DNA of 64,000 nt from NCBI GenBank assembly GCA_015680685.1, contig MNCI01003412.1, positions 338,824 to 402,823 of the forward strand, given 5' to 3'. This DNA is from Gnetum montanum. Lineage: Eukaryota > Streptophyta > Gnetopsida > Gnetales > Gnetaceae. A program made the translations under genes and the position numbers. Below are positions 12,416 to 23,052 of the stretch, piece after piece. Each line of letters begins with the position of its first letter. The first letter of the stretch is position 1. The notes under the pieces were generated by a model that was not told where the DNA came from, searched no databases, and saw only the letters and a program-made list of their open reading frames with translations.

Positions 12416-12999
12416 CCCTGATTTTTCACTAGATTGGGGTTGGAAAATTTAATCACAGAGCATCCCATACACTTGGGAGGCTGAACATTCCAGGCAACAT
12501 TTCATACGCTAGGCAACAAACTTGATCATGATGAGAAAGGGCAATCTTGGTCACACTGCAGAACCTGCAACCAGAAACCTGTATTCCCCAGCATCCATTC
12601 ACATCGGGGCTAAACGTCCACCTTGCAATCATTCTGCAACTACGTTTTGACCAGTGCACTTCTTTGTAATTTTCAATCAATACAAATAGTTACATTTTTT
12701 TCCAATCATATTTATAGTTTACATTATTTTTTTCTTTACGCTATTTACACCTTATTTGCGGTTGTCCATGTTTACGTTTGCATTTTTTTACGTTTGTTTA
12801 CAATAACCTAGTGCACTACCATTGCGTACACTAGGGGAAGTCCTTGTTTGATCTGTGTGCAGACCATCCAAGGCACTCTGCCTTCATTTATTTCCAGCTT
12901 GCCCTCACGTGAGGGCAGGGTCTTACTATTCCATCCGTAGATCTCTCGGTGTCCATTCATTCTAGCATCTCACCGATGATTTCAAACAATACAGTAAAA

Positions 13000-13018
13000 T
13001 GGCGCTAGAAGGAGGGCC
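13000..13018 (+). other. Primer-binding-site-like motif
   Basis: TGGCGCTAGAAGGAGGGCC begins six bases after the LTR end at 12993. TGGCGC at this distance is typical of a tRNA 3'-CCA complement in gypsy elements. I cannot name the priming tRNA with confidence. Confidence 0.7.
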
Positions 13019-13281
13019 ATTTCTATGTTAGATCCACCTCTTAGCATCCCAGATCCAGCGTTCACATGCTGTTGTGATTATCAACATTCCTACGCTACCT
13101 TGTCCCAGTGTTCAAGCGCTGTTTCTTGCTCATAAATCCTATTATCCAGTCCAGATGCTGCTTCAGAGTTTTCCAGACACATTCCTGCTTAAATCATAGC
13201 GTCCAACACTTAGTTTTCTTCTTACCCAGACGTCCCATCCAGTGTCCAGACGTTGTGCCTTAGCTTCAGACACTATACTTG

Positions 13282-13435
13282 GTTTGCTCACACTATAGTT
13301 TACTCACGTTGCAGTTTGCTCACGCTGTAGTTCACTCACTTTGTCGTTTACTCACACTGCAATTTGCTCACATTGCAGTTGCTCATGCTACAGTTTTCTC
13401 ACACTGCAGTTGCTCATGCTGCCAAGTTCTTACGC
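13282..13435 (+). repeat. 16-bp tandem array in the 5' untranslated region
   Basis: About nine to ten units of gtttgctcacgctgca (16 bp, some 15) run from 13282. They are followed at about 13440-13560 by three ~45-bp units containing 'ggacacttagacaaattttc'. The arrays lie between the primer site and the gag start, in the leader of the element's RNA. They carry the same 'cacgctgca' word that dominates the LTR. Confidence 0.85.
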
Positions 13436-13670
13436 TAGACACTTAGAAAATTTTTTCAATGTTCACATGTTGGACACTTAGACAAATTTTCAATGTTCAC
13501 ACGCTGGACACTTAGACAAATTTTCAGTGACACACTGGACAGTTAGTCACGCTACAGTTAGTCACGTTGCACACGCTGCAGTTCTACCACATTGCACACA
13601 CTGCACACTTAGCCCGAAAAACACTCAGCACTTGTTAGCCAGCCCATACGCTACCTCGTCACACATCACC

Positions 13671-15760
13671 ATGGAGTCATCTCAGAAATCTAATGCACAC
13701 ACCTTCATAATCCTCACACAGGAATAGTACAACTTTATCTGTGTGAAGATTCAGGCCAACCTTCCCCTTGACACCATAGAATAGGAGACAAAATGAAACT
13801 TCGAGTGCATATACATGGAAGGTCATGAATTTTTCCCCTCTGTATATGACATCATCCCGCTTTCTGAGCCTCACCACCGACTCAGCTCTCAGCTCCTTCT
13901 AGCAAGGAGCCAAAACACATGGTGACCCACTAAGAAGCCCCAAAACCAACATGATGTATATGACTTTGAGTCACAATCTGAACCTGAGGATTCATACCAC
14001 ACCCTCAATCCTCATGCATATGTGAACCCATCATTCCACCCTCGCATGGGATAGACGGCCACTCACCAAGTGTCAACGAGCACACAAGCACCAGTATCCT
14101 AACAGAGATTACCCACGTCCATCTCTACCCAGTACATACCGCACGTGCAAACACATGGATCCCCTTTCATCACTTCAGCTCCACACATCTAAGGTGTCAC
14201 TTCACAGTTTATGGCTAGGCAAGGAACCATACCCCTTGTTCAACAACCCACTCACTTCAACATGCCACACCCCACAACCACAACTCTGAACATTGCTCCA
14301 CAACAACAAATGACAACCCAACAATCTCCCCAACCAACTAATCTACCTACCGCTCAAGAGTTGGTAGAAGCAAAACAATGGATGCAAGCGTTAGCTGACG
14401 AGGTAAAGCACCTCAAAATGGTAAACACTAAACAAGTTAAAGTACTAGAATTCTACCAAGATGATCCAATTAGCTCTTCAGTACCACCGTTAGCTTTACC
14501 CAAGGGAATCACACTACCCCAGTTAACCAAGTACAATGGGAAGGGAGACCCAAATGCTCACTTGGTAACATTCCAATCAAAGAATCGATTGCTTCAAGCT
14601 TGGCCCCATGCAATCATGTGCGTGTTCTCTATGTCCTTAACAGGCGTAGCCTTAGACTGGTACCGAGTCCTGCCATGTAACTCCATATCCTCTCTTGAGG
14701 ATCTATTACACCAATTTATTACTAGGTTTAAATACAACCTGAAACCTGAAGCAACCTTGGATAGTCTGATACAGGTAAAACAAGCACCCCTTGAACCTGT
14801 ACAAAAGTTCATTCAACGATGGAGTATAGCCCTTAACGAACTTCATGAGCCCATCCCTGAAACGTATTTGCTTACAATTCTGAAGGGAGCCATGAATGAC
14901 TTCGTTAAGTTAAAGTTGTACTACCTAAGCGCTCAAACGTTGAGCCAAGCCTTCATGTAGATCAAGAACATTGAACAAGCTGCACAAACCATCAATGATC
15001 CTACCTATGTGGCTTACAAGAGCCAACATGTTGCCAAACAATAGACAACAATGGAAACTGTAGCCATAAGCAAAAAAAAACAAACACTAGTACCAACCCA
15101 CCCGCAATGACAGGGGCCACCCCAAGGTCCAACTTTCAACACAAGGATCGCTCTAAGTATACGCCGCTACCCACGTGACCTTCTAAAGTACTAGAGAAAC
15201 TTCTCAAAATCAGGCAAATCCAATACAAACAAGTGGTGGAGAATGCCCGCCAAAGACACGATAGGTACTATGAGCTACTAAGGAACCCCACCTTAGTAGC
15301 ACCAAACGAGCCCCCGGTTCCACGACATTTCAAGTTAGACCAATTTTGTCACTACCACCAGATGTTCGGTCACAACACCAACAACTGCCATGCCTTACAG
15401 GATGATCTTTAGGAAATGATAGAACGGGGCCAACTCAACATCAACACCCTGAGTCAACCTAGCACAGATGATGCCTCCTATGTCATAAAATCCATTAGCA
15501 TAGGAAGCAAGCCCAAACCCATGCGGCAACCTTTCGTGATCCGTAGGCCTCTCAGAAAGTCAACAATCCCCTCTGCCTCCATGAGTAAGAGGCCTCCCAT
15601 TGTCATCCAGGTGCCACCTCGAGCACCTACAAAACCTTTCGTGGTCAAAGTACCACCGCAATCATCTGCTAAGATGTTAAACTGGCATGATGCACTAACC
15701 ACAACCATAAAGAAACCTTTTGTCATCAAGGTGCCACAACAAGCTAGTTAGATACCAACG
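13671..15760 (+). pseudogene. gag: Decayed Tat-like gag with zinc-binding motif
   Basis: The frame starts at ATG 13671 ('MESSQKSNAHTF') and runs in phase into the open stretch 14211-14960. The seven stops between 13671 and 14210 each sit one C-to-T change from CAG, CAA or CGA. The retrotransposon gag core is at about 14520-14960: 'LPQLTKYNGKGDPNAHL', 'MSLTGVALDWYRVLP', 'FITRFKY'. A frameshift near the A-run at 15070 leads to a zinc-binding motif of type CxYHx6Hx4C ('CHYHQMFGHNTNNCHAL', about 15348). Then comes a proline-rich linker with five versions of PFVIKVP (about 15529-15800). Gag forms the cytoplasmic particle that packages the RNA. Confidence 0.85.
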
Positions 15761-16780
15761 ACTCCTCCCAAGCTACCATTTGTCATAAAGTTGCCACCAC
15801 GCGATGGCCCCTCACCTACCCAGAGCCCAACTGTAGGCAACGTCTCAACCTCTTCTCCCTCAAGAGTCAACCTTGCCAACAACATGAGTAAGCCTACCAA
15901 ATGGCAGTAGAAGAGGACAAAAGAACAACGAACAACCTCCACACCCAAAACAAAAGCCATACTAAATAAGAAACAATCGAACGCTAGGGCCCCTACCCCT
16001 AATCTCAAGCAAACCAGGCCTAAGCCCTCTATGCAGGAGGCCCATCCCTCAACCCACATGAAGGAAGTCAAAGCCAACACAACGACCAACAACACAGACT
16101 TCGTAGCTACACTAGCCCAGGTAAAACAAACACTCAAACAGAAGAACACAATGATGAGCTTGTACGACCTGGTCATGATTTTAGCCATTCACCACGAAGC
16201 CTTGGCTCAAACGTTAGCATCCATTCCTATTACGGAGGACATCCCCGCAAACAAGGAATCCATCCATGCAATGATTTTGCAACACACACCATAAGGATTG
16301 GGTTCAAACACCTTAGCCTTCCGCAACGATGTAGTTAAAGTCAACCCCGAACAAGGGGCGGTCACAATAGCTCCATTGTCTATTAGCGTACGTGTTGGGA
16401 AATGTACCATTCGTAGAGTGCACATTGATGACGGTGCAAAAACAAACATAGCTTTATACTTCGTCATCAATAAACTAGGCATGGCAGACAACATCATGCC
16501 AATGAAAACCACATGTTTAAAATCCTTCAACGGATCACGTGTCACAGTTAAGGGCACAATCAACTTAGCCTTTTTGGTAGGAGAACAATTCCCCATCAGC
16601 ACAGAGTTCACTGTCATAGAAGAGATGCCAACTTTCAACATGATTCTTGGCAGACCTTGGCTAGCCCAACAACGGGCCATTTCCTCACCAATACATCAAG
16701 AAATCCATCTTCGATACGAAGGTGGACAAGTCATCATACATGGCGATAATACTCCCTTTCAAGTCATCCACACATAGACA
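15761..16780 (+). pseudogene. Tat-like retropepsin-type aspartic protease region
   Basis: In the same frame as the gag linker (phase of 15416, 16031 and 16298). After a low-complexity linker, 16298-16777 is open and shows 'PLSISVRVGKCTIRRVHIDD' (about 16372-16430), 'DDGAKTN' in place of the usual DDGS/DTGA active site, and 'TFNMILGRPWLAQQRAI' (about 16630). This is the ILGRPWL motif of Tat gag-protease polyproteins. A stop at 16775 (TAG) may be a mutated CAG. No RT follows. The domain would cleave Gag inside particles if active. Confidence 0.82.
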
Positions 16781-16821
16781 TTTGACAAGTATTAAAAGAA
16801 GATTCTCTTGATGGAACACCC

Positions 16822-17076
16822 ATGACAACAAATGCAACACCCATAGCTAAAACACCTGAACGAGTGGTAAAAATAGAAAGCCTCCCAGAGCAACCAAAAC
16901 CTAGCATGCCTCCTAAACCATGTCTGGCTAGGAAACAACCACACGATCAAGGCTCCCTTGCGGCCAAAAACAAGTCTGATCCCTGCCCACTCTTCACCTT
17001 TGTTTGTTGTGCATACATCACCTTAGTTTGCATTGTACTAGCTTACACGTTTGCATGCAGCGCGAAAAGGCCTTAA
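16822..17076 (+). other. 84-codon open frame after the protease, unassigned
   Basis: Lysine/proline-rich start, then a hydrophobic stretch 'LFTFVCCAYITLVCIVLAYTF' (split here: about residues 54-74) that could form a membrane segment. I do not recognise it. It is likely the mutated continuation of the polyprotein tail or chance, and it ends where the TAAACT repeats begin. Confidence 0.25.
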
Positions 17077-17700
17077 ACTAGCTTGTGGCCTAAAAAGGCC
17101 TTAAACTAACACATGACCCAGAAAGACCTAAACTACCACTTTTTGCATTATTTTCTATTTTTCTTGTGCATTTAGGTTTTGTTTTCAGCAATTACTACTT
17201 CACATTGTATCCTCTAGTTTCTTCTTTTGCAAGATCACCTAGACGTACATGCATGCATCCACACATCGTCCTAGAATCATGATGATAAATTGATACCACA
17301 GATTCATCCTGGCATCATGACGGTAAATTGATACCATAGATTCATCCTGACATCATGATGATAAACTGATACCACAGATTCGTCCTGGCATCATGATGAT
17401 AAACTGATACCACAGATTCGTCCTAGCATCATGACGATAAACTGATACCACGGAATGGTCCTGGCATCATGACCTAAAACTGATACCACAGATCATCCGA
17501 ATGACAATAAACTACCACATTCTCATCTGCCAGAGTCCGCTAAGACTATAAACTAGCTCGCCTCTCCATAGTCCGCCACGACTATAAACTAGCATTGCAC
17601 TGTCCGCTATGACGCTAAACTGGCAACGTCCAATAGGTTATGACCTAAAACTAATCCACGATAGTCTGCCAAGACTATAAACTAGAAAATTCTTCACTGG
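17060..17700 (+). repeat. Array of 38-bp and related repeats sharing a TAAACT core
   Basis: Three sub-arrays. At 17066-17135, units 'aaggccttaaactag'. At about 17267-17495, roughly six units of 38 bp built on 'catgatgataaactgatacc' and 'acagattcgtcctgg'. At about 17533-17690, units 'gtccgcnangactataaactag'. All share TAAACT. This is where pol would be expected in an autonomous relative, or the 3' spacer. Confidence 0.85.
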
Positions 17701-17782
17701 CCTACGAATCTGTTGTTGTAATCAAATGGCATGTCTTCATCAACCTACTGCATGAATTCATCACATGGACTCTGAAAACATT

Positions 17783-18841
17783 GTTGCTGCTCAATTTTGT
17801 TGGCCTGCGGTTGCACGCAGTGTCTCCATCCCATCGGCTGCATCCATGTTTAAAGTGTTAAGCTAACTCATTCACTCGTGGTTTTCTTGTCTTCTTGGAG
17901 TTGTGTTTGCAGGATGACACCTAGAGGTGTTCGTACACAGATGCACTCCATCATGGCGATGAGGTACCACATTGTTCCTGATGCATGTAACCAAGTTAAT
18001 CAAATCGTTTACAAGTACATTTCCAATTCCCCAAACATCCCTTATTCCCTATCATGTTCTCTCTACCTTATTCAGTTACATTTCTCGAATACCTCCTAGT
18101 CACTCCAAAACTCTGAACACATGGTTGCAACACACAGCACAACACAAGAAATAGATACAAGCACACGAGCACGAGTATAACATTGAAAGAGAGCTTTGTT
18201 CAAAAACAAAACAAATATATATATAATCAAAGAGAAAAATCCATTTGAAGACCCTTGGCACTTCCCATACAGGCCCCAGGCAGGAAGGTACTTGTCTTGG
18301 AAGAAAACACTCGTGTCTCAAACAATCATGTTGCATCCCACTACATGGCTTTGGTTGCTAGAAAATGGGTTCCCTTTGACACTCAACAAGGGTCCTATTT
18401 CTCAAAAGAATGCACCACCTCACTGCATGTCTTTGGTTGTGACAATGATTTCTCTTAAATAGGATACAAGAGTCTTGTTCCTCCAAAGGACGCACATCCC
18501 ATGTCTTAGTCCCAAGTCTGCTAGATACTGGCTATTGACGAAGACCAACATGATGTGTTCACACAAGAGCATTCCCCTTCTTAAAATTAAACAAAATCAT
18601 CCCTTCATCAATCCCAAAGCTCACAATAATAAACCTTCTCCCTATACATTTCAAAACCTCATTTACTGATCCCATGTACTTCTGAACACGGTGCGATGAC
18701 ATCTGGCCAAGTGCCAAAGAATAATGCTTGATACCCAATTGCTTGTGGTGTTTTGTACTTCTTTGTTGATGCCTCTTAGGTAGATTCCTCCAGGCATCAA
18801 CAAATAGGGGCCAATGAAAACACCAAAAAATTTTGACCTAG
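17783..18841 (+). repeat. First copy of a 1059-bp identical direct duplication
   Basis: Every block I compared is identical to 18843-19901. The copy ends 'aattttgacctag', i.e. 27 bases into the 3' LTR, then a single N, then restarts at 'gttgctgctcaattttg'. The small frames inside appear twice with identical translations (for example at 17878-18099 and 18938-19159). A unit running into an LTR and restarting at an ambiguous base points to an assembly join, not biology. Confidence 0.93.
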
Positions 18842-18842
18842 N

Positions 18843-19901
18843 GTTGCTGCTCAATTTTGTTGGCCTGCGGTTGCACGCAGTGTCTCCATCCCATCGGCTG
18901 CATCCATGTTTAAAGTGTTAAGCTAACTCATTCACTCGTGGTTTTCTTGTCTTCTTGGAGTTGTGTTTGCAGGATGACACCTAGAGGTGTTCGTACACAG
19001 ATGCACTCCATCATGGCGATGAGGTACCACATTGTTCCTGATGCATGTAACCAAGTTAATCAAATCGTTTACAAGTACATTTCCAATTCCCCAAACATCC
19101 CTTATTCCCTATCATGTTCTCTCTACCTTATTCAGTTACATTTCTCGAATACCTCCTAGTCACTCCAAAACTCTGAACACATGGTTGCAACACACAGCAC
19201 AACACAAGAAATAGATACAAGCACACGAGCACGAGTATAACATTGAAAGAGAGCTTTGTTCAAAAACAAAACAAATATATATATAATCAAAGAGAAAAAT
19301 CCATTTGAAGACCCTTGGCACTTCCCATACAGGCCCCAGGCAGGAAGGTACTTGTCTTGGAAGAAAACACTCGTGTCTCAAACAATCATGTTGCATCCCA
19401 CTACATGGCTTTGGTTGCTAGAAAATGGGTTCCCTTTGACACTCAACAAGGGTCCTATTTCTCAAAAGAATGCACCACCTCACTGCATGTCTTTGGTTGT
19501 GACAATGATTTCTCTTAAATAGGATACAAGAGTCTTGTTCCTCCAAAGGACGCACATCCCATGTCTTAGTCCCAAGTCTGCTAGATACTGGCTATTGACG
19601 AAGACCAACATGATGTGTTCACACAAGAGCATTCCCCTTCTTAAAATTAAACAAAATCATCCCTTCATCAATCCCAAAGCTCACAATAATAAACCTTCTC
19701 CCTATACATTTCAAAACCTCATTTACTGATCCCATGTACTTCTGAACACGGTGCGATGACATCTGGCCAAGTGCCAAAGAATAATGCTTGATACCCAATT
19801 GCTTGTGGTGTTTTGTACTTCTTTGTTGATGCCTCTTAGGTAGATTCCTCCAGGCATCAACAAATAGGGGCCAATGAAAACACCAAAAAATTTTGACCTA
19901 G
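18843..19901 (+). repeat. Second copy of the 1059-bp duplication
   Basis: Same sequence as 17783-18841 at an offset of 1060. It runs through the polypurine tract and continues correctly into the 3' LTR. The segment is the element's 3' non-coding part; I see no recognisable protein. A homologous, diverged version lies at about 30580-31375 in the neighbouring Tat-like fragment. Confidence 0.93.
19861..19874 (+). other. Polypurine tract of the Tat-like element
   Basis: Sequence caaataggggccaa directly before TGAAAACACC, the 3' LTR start. The related fragment has acaaacaggaaccat before TGAAACACC at 31376. Confidence 0.7.
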
Positions 19902-22060
19902 CACTTTCAGACAAGATTCAAGTTAAGTCATGCAACTGCCCAAGCCTGAGTACAGCATGACCAAACTTGGAGGCCTCTGAAACAACCTCTAATGGTTCAC
20001 GATCCAATAGGCAAGGTCCCCCCCGGGGCCCATAGGCAACTGCACCAACTTCTAACATCCAGAATCAAAATTTTTGGGCTCAAAATGCTTGGTTTTGGCT
20101 AAGTATACTTTGGCTACATTTTCTTACGTTGCACAGCGTAAGGATCAGCATCACCAACTTTTGGAACCCCAAAATTGAGCCAAAACAAGCCAAAATTGAG
20201 CACAAGGATCCCCCATGATCTTCACCAATGTCCCCAATAGCTCCTAGCCTCTAGAATCAAAATTTGAGCCTCAAATATGTCATTTTAACTTGGTGACGCT
20301 GGCGTTACTTTTCAGACACTGCACAACGTAAGGATCAACGTCACCAACTTTTGGAGCCCCGAAACAGAGTCAAAACAAGCTAAAATTGGGCACAAAGACC
20401 CCCCTATGACCTTCACCAAGGCCCTAGTAGCTCCTAGCCTCTAGAAAATCAAAATTTTGGCCTCAAATATGCCATTTTGACTTGGTGACGCTGGGGTTAC
20501 TTTTCAAACGCTGCACAGCGTAAAGATCAACATCACCAACTTTTGGAGCCCTGAAACTGAGTTAAAATAGGCTGAAATTAGGCACAAGGACCCCCCATAA
20601 CCTTCACCAAGGTCCCCAGTAACTCCTAGCCTCCAGAAAATCAAAATTTGGGCCTCAAATATGCCATTTTGTCTTGGTGACGCTGGGGTTACTTTTCAGA
20701 CGCGGCACAGCGTAAGTATCAGCATCACCAACTTTTAGAGCCCCAAAACTGAGTCAAAACAGGCTAAAATTGGGCACAATGACCCCCCATGACCTTCACC
20801 AAGGTCCCTAGCAACTCCCAACCTCTAGAAAATCAAAATTTGGGCCTCAAATGTGCCATTTTAACTTGGTGACGCTACGGTTACTTTTTCAGACGTTGCA
20901 CAGCACAATGCCTAGCATCATCAACCAAAACAAGGCTAAAACGACATCCAAATCAGCTCAAATTTGGCACACAGAACCCTCATGACCCATGGCATGTAGA
21001 TCCACTCCAAAAATGGGTCTCATAGGTCAAAATGAGTTCAAAATTCACTATTTTCAGGTCATACGCTGTTGGTCACGCTAACATGCTTCCAGCAACGCAA
21101 ACCCAGTGTAAACACTTTCATACACTTGACGCTAGATGCTGGACGCAAGACGCTGATGCCAGGACACACTGTAGACACGCCAGAGCTAGATCTATGCATG
21201 TTTAAGGCCTTGGCAAAGCAAAAATAGCACAAATCTATAGATCTGGAGGCCAGACATCCAAATCCACTCTTGTACATTTTGCATTTTTTTAGTGTATCAA
21301 GCTCTTACGCTGTGGATTACACATGTCAACATAAGAGATCTTGGTCATACTACATGTTGTACATTGTAACATTTCATGCATCTGGTCAACACACACACCT
21401 ATCACCCAATCTGAATTTTTCTCACCCTGCAGCCATGTATCTTCACACAGATCTGCATCCCACGCATCAAAACCGTATAAATACCTTGATTTTCCACTAG
21501 ATCGGGGTTGGCAAATTTAATCATGGAGCATCCTGTAGACTTGGGAGGCTGAACATTCTAGGCAACATTTCATACACTAAGCATCAAACTTGGTCACGCT
21601 GAGCAAGGGCAATCTTGGTCACACTGCAGAACCTGCAACCAGAAACCTGTATTCCCCAGCATCCATTCACATCGGGGCTAAACGTCCACCTTGCAATCAT
21701 TCTGCAACTACGTTCTGACCAGTGCATGTATTTGTAATTTTCAATCAATACAAATAGTTATAATTTTTTCCAATCATATTTACAGTTTACATTTTTTTTT
21801 GTTTACGTTGTTTACACCTTGTTTGCGGTTGTCCACGTTTACATTTGCATTTGGTTACGTTTGTTTACAATAACCCAATGCACTGCCATCGCGTACGCTA
21901 GGGGAAATCCTTGTTTGATCTACGTGTAGACCATCCAAGGCACTCTGCCTTCATTTATTTCTAGCTTGCCCTCACGTGAAGGCATGGTCTTACTATTCCA
22001 TCCGTAGATCTCTCGGTGTCCGTTCATTCTAGCCTCTCACCGACGATTTCGGATGGTACA
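19875..22060 (+). repeat. 3' LTR of the Tat-like element, with two extra subrepeats
   Basis: 2186 bp, starting TGAAAACACC and ending GGTACA. Subrepeats of 190-193 bp start at 20125, 20315, 20508 and 20700, with a terminal partial unit at 20893. That is two full units more than the 5' LTR, which accounts for the 367-bp length difference. TATA box at 21475-21485. The target duplication catac follows at 22061. Confidence 0.9.
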
Positions 22061-22065
22061 CATAC

Positions 22066-22119
22066 AAATAACCTTTGACTCCATTTTACTTAACTTTTTG
22101 ACACATCAAAAGGTCCACA
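22066..22119 (-). repeat. Remaining 54 bp of the copia 5' LTR
   Basis: 'aaataacctttgactccatt' through 'aggtccaca' matches 6614-6667 ('aaacaacctttgactccatt' through 'agttccaca'). It completes the LTR interrupted at 11174. It is followed by the outer target duplication ctaaa at 22120-22124. Confidence 0.92.
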
Positions 22120-22265
22120 CTAAATACTTTACTAAGTGGCTTAAGGTTATTCCCCTTAGAAAGATTATATCTAAATAGGTCTATAAATTCATATTGGACA
22201 ACATAGTTGCGCAATGCAACATACCCATGATCATAGTCACAAACAATGGATCATAATTTAGTATC
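22120..22265 (+). pseudogene. pol: Continuation of the interrupted Tat-like integrase core
   Basis: Reads 'YFTKWLKVIPLRKIISK', stop, 'VYKFILDNIVAQCNIPMIIV' and then 'TNNGS', stop, 'FSI'. It continues exactly from 'FIIATTK' at 5490. The second catalytic Asp of the DDE triad (usual TDNGTQF) reads Asn. It is cut again at 22265 by the next element (TAATGAG). No later continuation of this integrase was found in the window. Confidence 0.88.
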
Positions 22266-23052
22266 TAATGAGCCATGATATCGCATATGCAATATCGTGG
22301 CTTGCCTCATCTTCTATAAATAAGAAGTGGCACCCTTTGTTCCAAAGGAGTAAGACTTAGACCCTTAGCCAGATTCTTGTAGTTTAGTCATTCCAGAGTT
22401 AGAATAATTCCTGTGTGCTTGCAGTAGGACTCATAGAGTGAACGGATCTTTATTCGAGCAATTTGTACCTGAGCACACATTTGTGTATGGCAATAAAGAT
22501 GAACTTTATGATAAACCTTGCAACATAAAAATTAAGCTAATTAGTAATTAATTATTATTTAATGTTTAATGCTTTCCTAGTTAATTAATTTCTCTCTCAA
22601 CCTTTGACCCTCTTAGTTAAGTACACTCTGTACTACCGCTTTGAGCATGTGTGTAGCACTTGGTAACCCAGTAACGATTAGCGTTTGGTAATTCAAGCAG
22701 CGTTGCACTGGTTCAGGATGTGTACGACAAGTGGGAACGGATACTGGTGTTAGGAACATTTAGAAACTAGTTAATGAATAGTTAATGTAAGTTAGCCACT
22801 TAGTTCTCTCTCTCTCTCTCTCTCTTTATTAGCAAAAGATATAAAAAAGACAAAAGCTATAAAAATCATATACCTCAAGCTTACTTAACCATATAAATAT
22901 GAAAATACAAGTGAGTTTGGGAAGACAACAATTGATTAACCCTAAGTATTACATTAAGGTGCGTAAGCACTTAGTCCTTGGAGTTCAACCAGATCATGTG
23001 TAAAACACTCATATTCGTATGGTTGAGTGTAGGGGTACCTTGCCACTTATTA
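22266..23052 (+). repeat. 5' LTR of the first Athila-like element
   Basis: 787 bp, TAATGAG ... CTTATTA (decayed from TGATGAG ... CTCATCA). TATA box at 22314-22323 and an AATAAAG polyadenylation-type signal near 22491. A (CT)n microsatellite lies at about 22803-22825. The part after the AATAAAG matches the LTRs at 48218 and 57474, but U3 does not. Confidence 0.88.

Larger units (their letters stand above)
11175..12993 (+). repeat. 5' LTR of the Tat-like element
   Basis: 1819 bp, starting TAAAAACACC (expected TG mutated to TA; the 3' copy has TGAAAACACC) and ending ACA. It holds two full ~192-bp subrepeats (11431-11622, 11623-11815) plus a terminal partial unit, a 9-bp minisatellite of the form gctggac at 12047-12086, and a TATA box at 12406-12415. 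Its U5 motif near 12836-12880 ('agtccttgtttgatc' ... 'ccatccaaggcac') recurs in three other LTRs here. Confidence 0.9.
11175..22060 (+). mobile_element. Tat-like gypsy element with gag-protease but no RT or integrase
   Basis: LTRs at 11175-12993 and 19875-22060, and a perfect 5-bp target duplication catac (11170-11174 and 22061-22065) within the copia LTR. The interior has a primer-site-like motif, a decayed gag and an aspartic protease-like domain. From 16780 to 19874 there are only repeats and unassigned sequence. RT, RNase H and integrase motifs were not found, so it would depend on another element. The apparent length of 10,886 bp includes a 1060-bp segment that is probably an assembly duplication, so the true length is nearer 9.8 kb. 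Confidence 0.9.
5491..22119 (-). mobile_element. Ty1/copia-type LTR element, minus strand, itself interrupted
   Basis: Left LTR 5491-6667 (3' LTR of the element); right LTR 10090-11174 continuing at 22066-22119 (5' LTR). Both begin TGT and end ACA on the plus strand. The flanking target duplication is ccaaa (5486-5490) and ctaaa (22120-22124). Internally, on the minus strand: an initiator-Met-tRNA primer site next to the right LTR, a UBN2-type gag with zinc knuckle, and a polypurine tract next to the left LTR. I could not recognise protease, integrase or RT in the 3.4-kb interior, so the copy looks non-autonomous or internally deleted. It was inserted in the Tat-like integrase. Confidence 0.88.

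Noticed and set aside
15478-16680. Minus-strand frames 15478-15729, 15748-16188 and 16207-16680
   Set aside because: Antisense shadows of the plus-strand gag-protease frame, which has recognisable motifs.
17878-19729. Duplicated small gene pairs (for example 17878-18099 and 18938-19159)
   Set aside because: They repeat because the whole 1059-bp segment is repeated around an N; no frame shows a family or is favoured over its overlapping alternatives.
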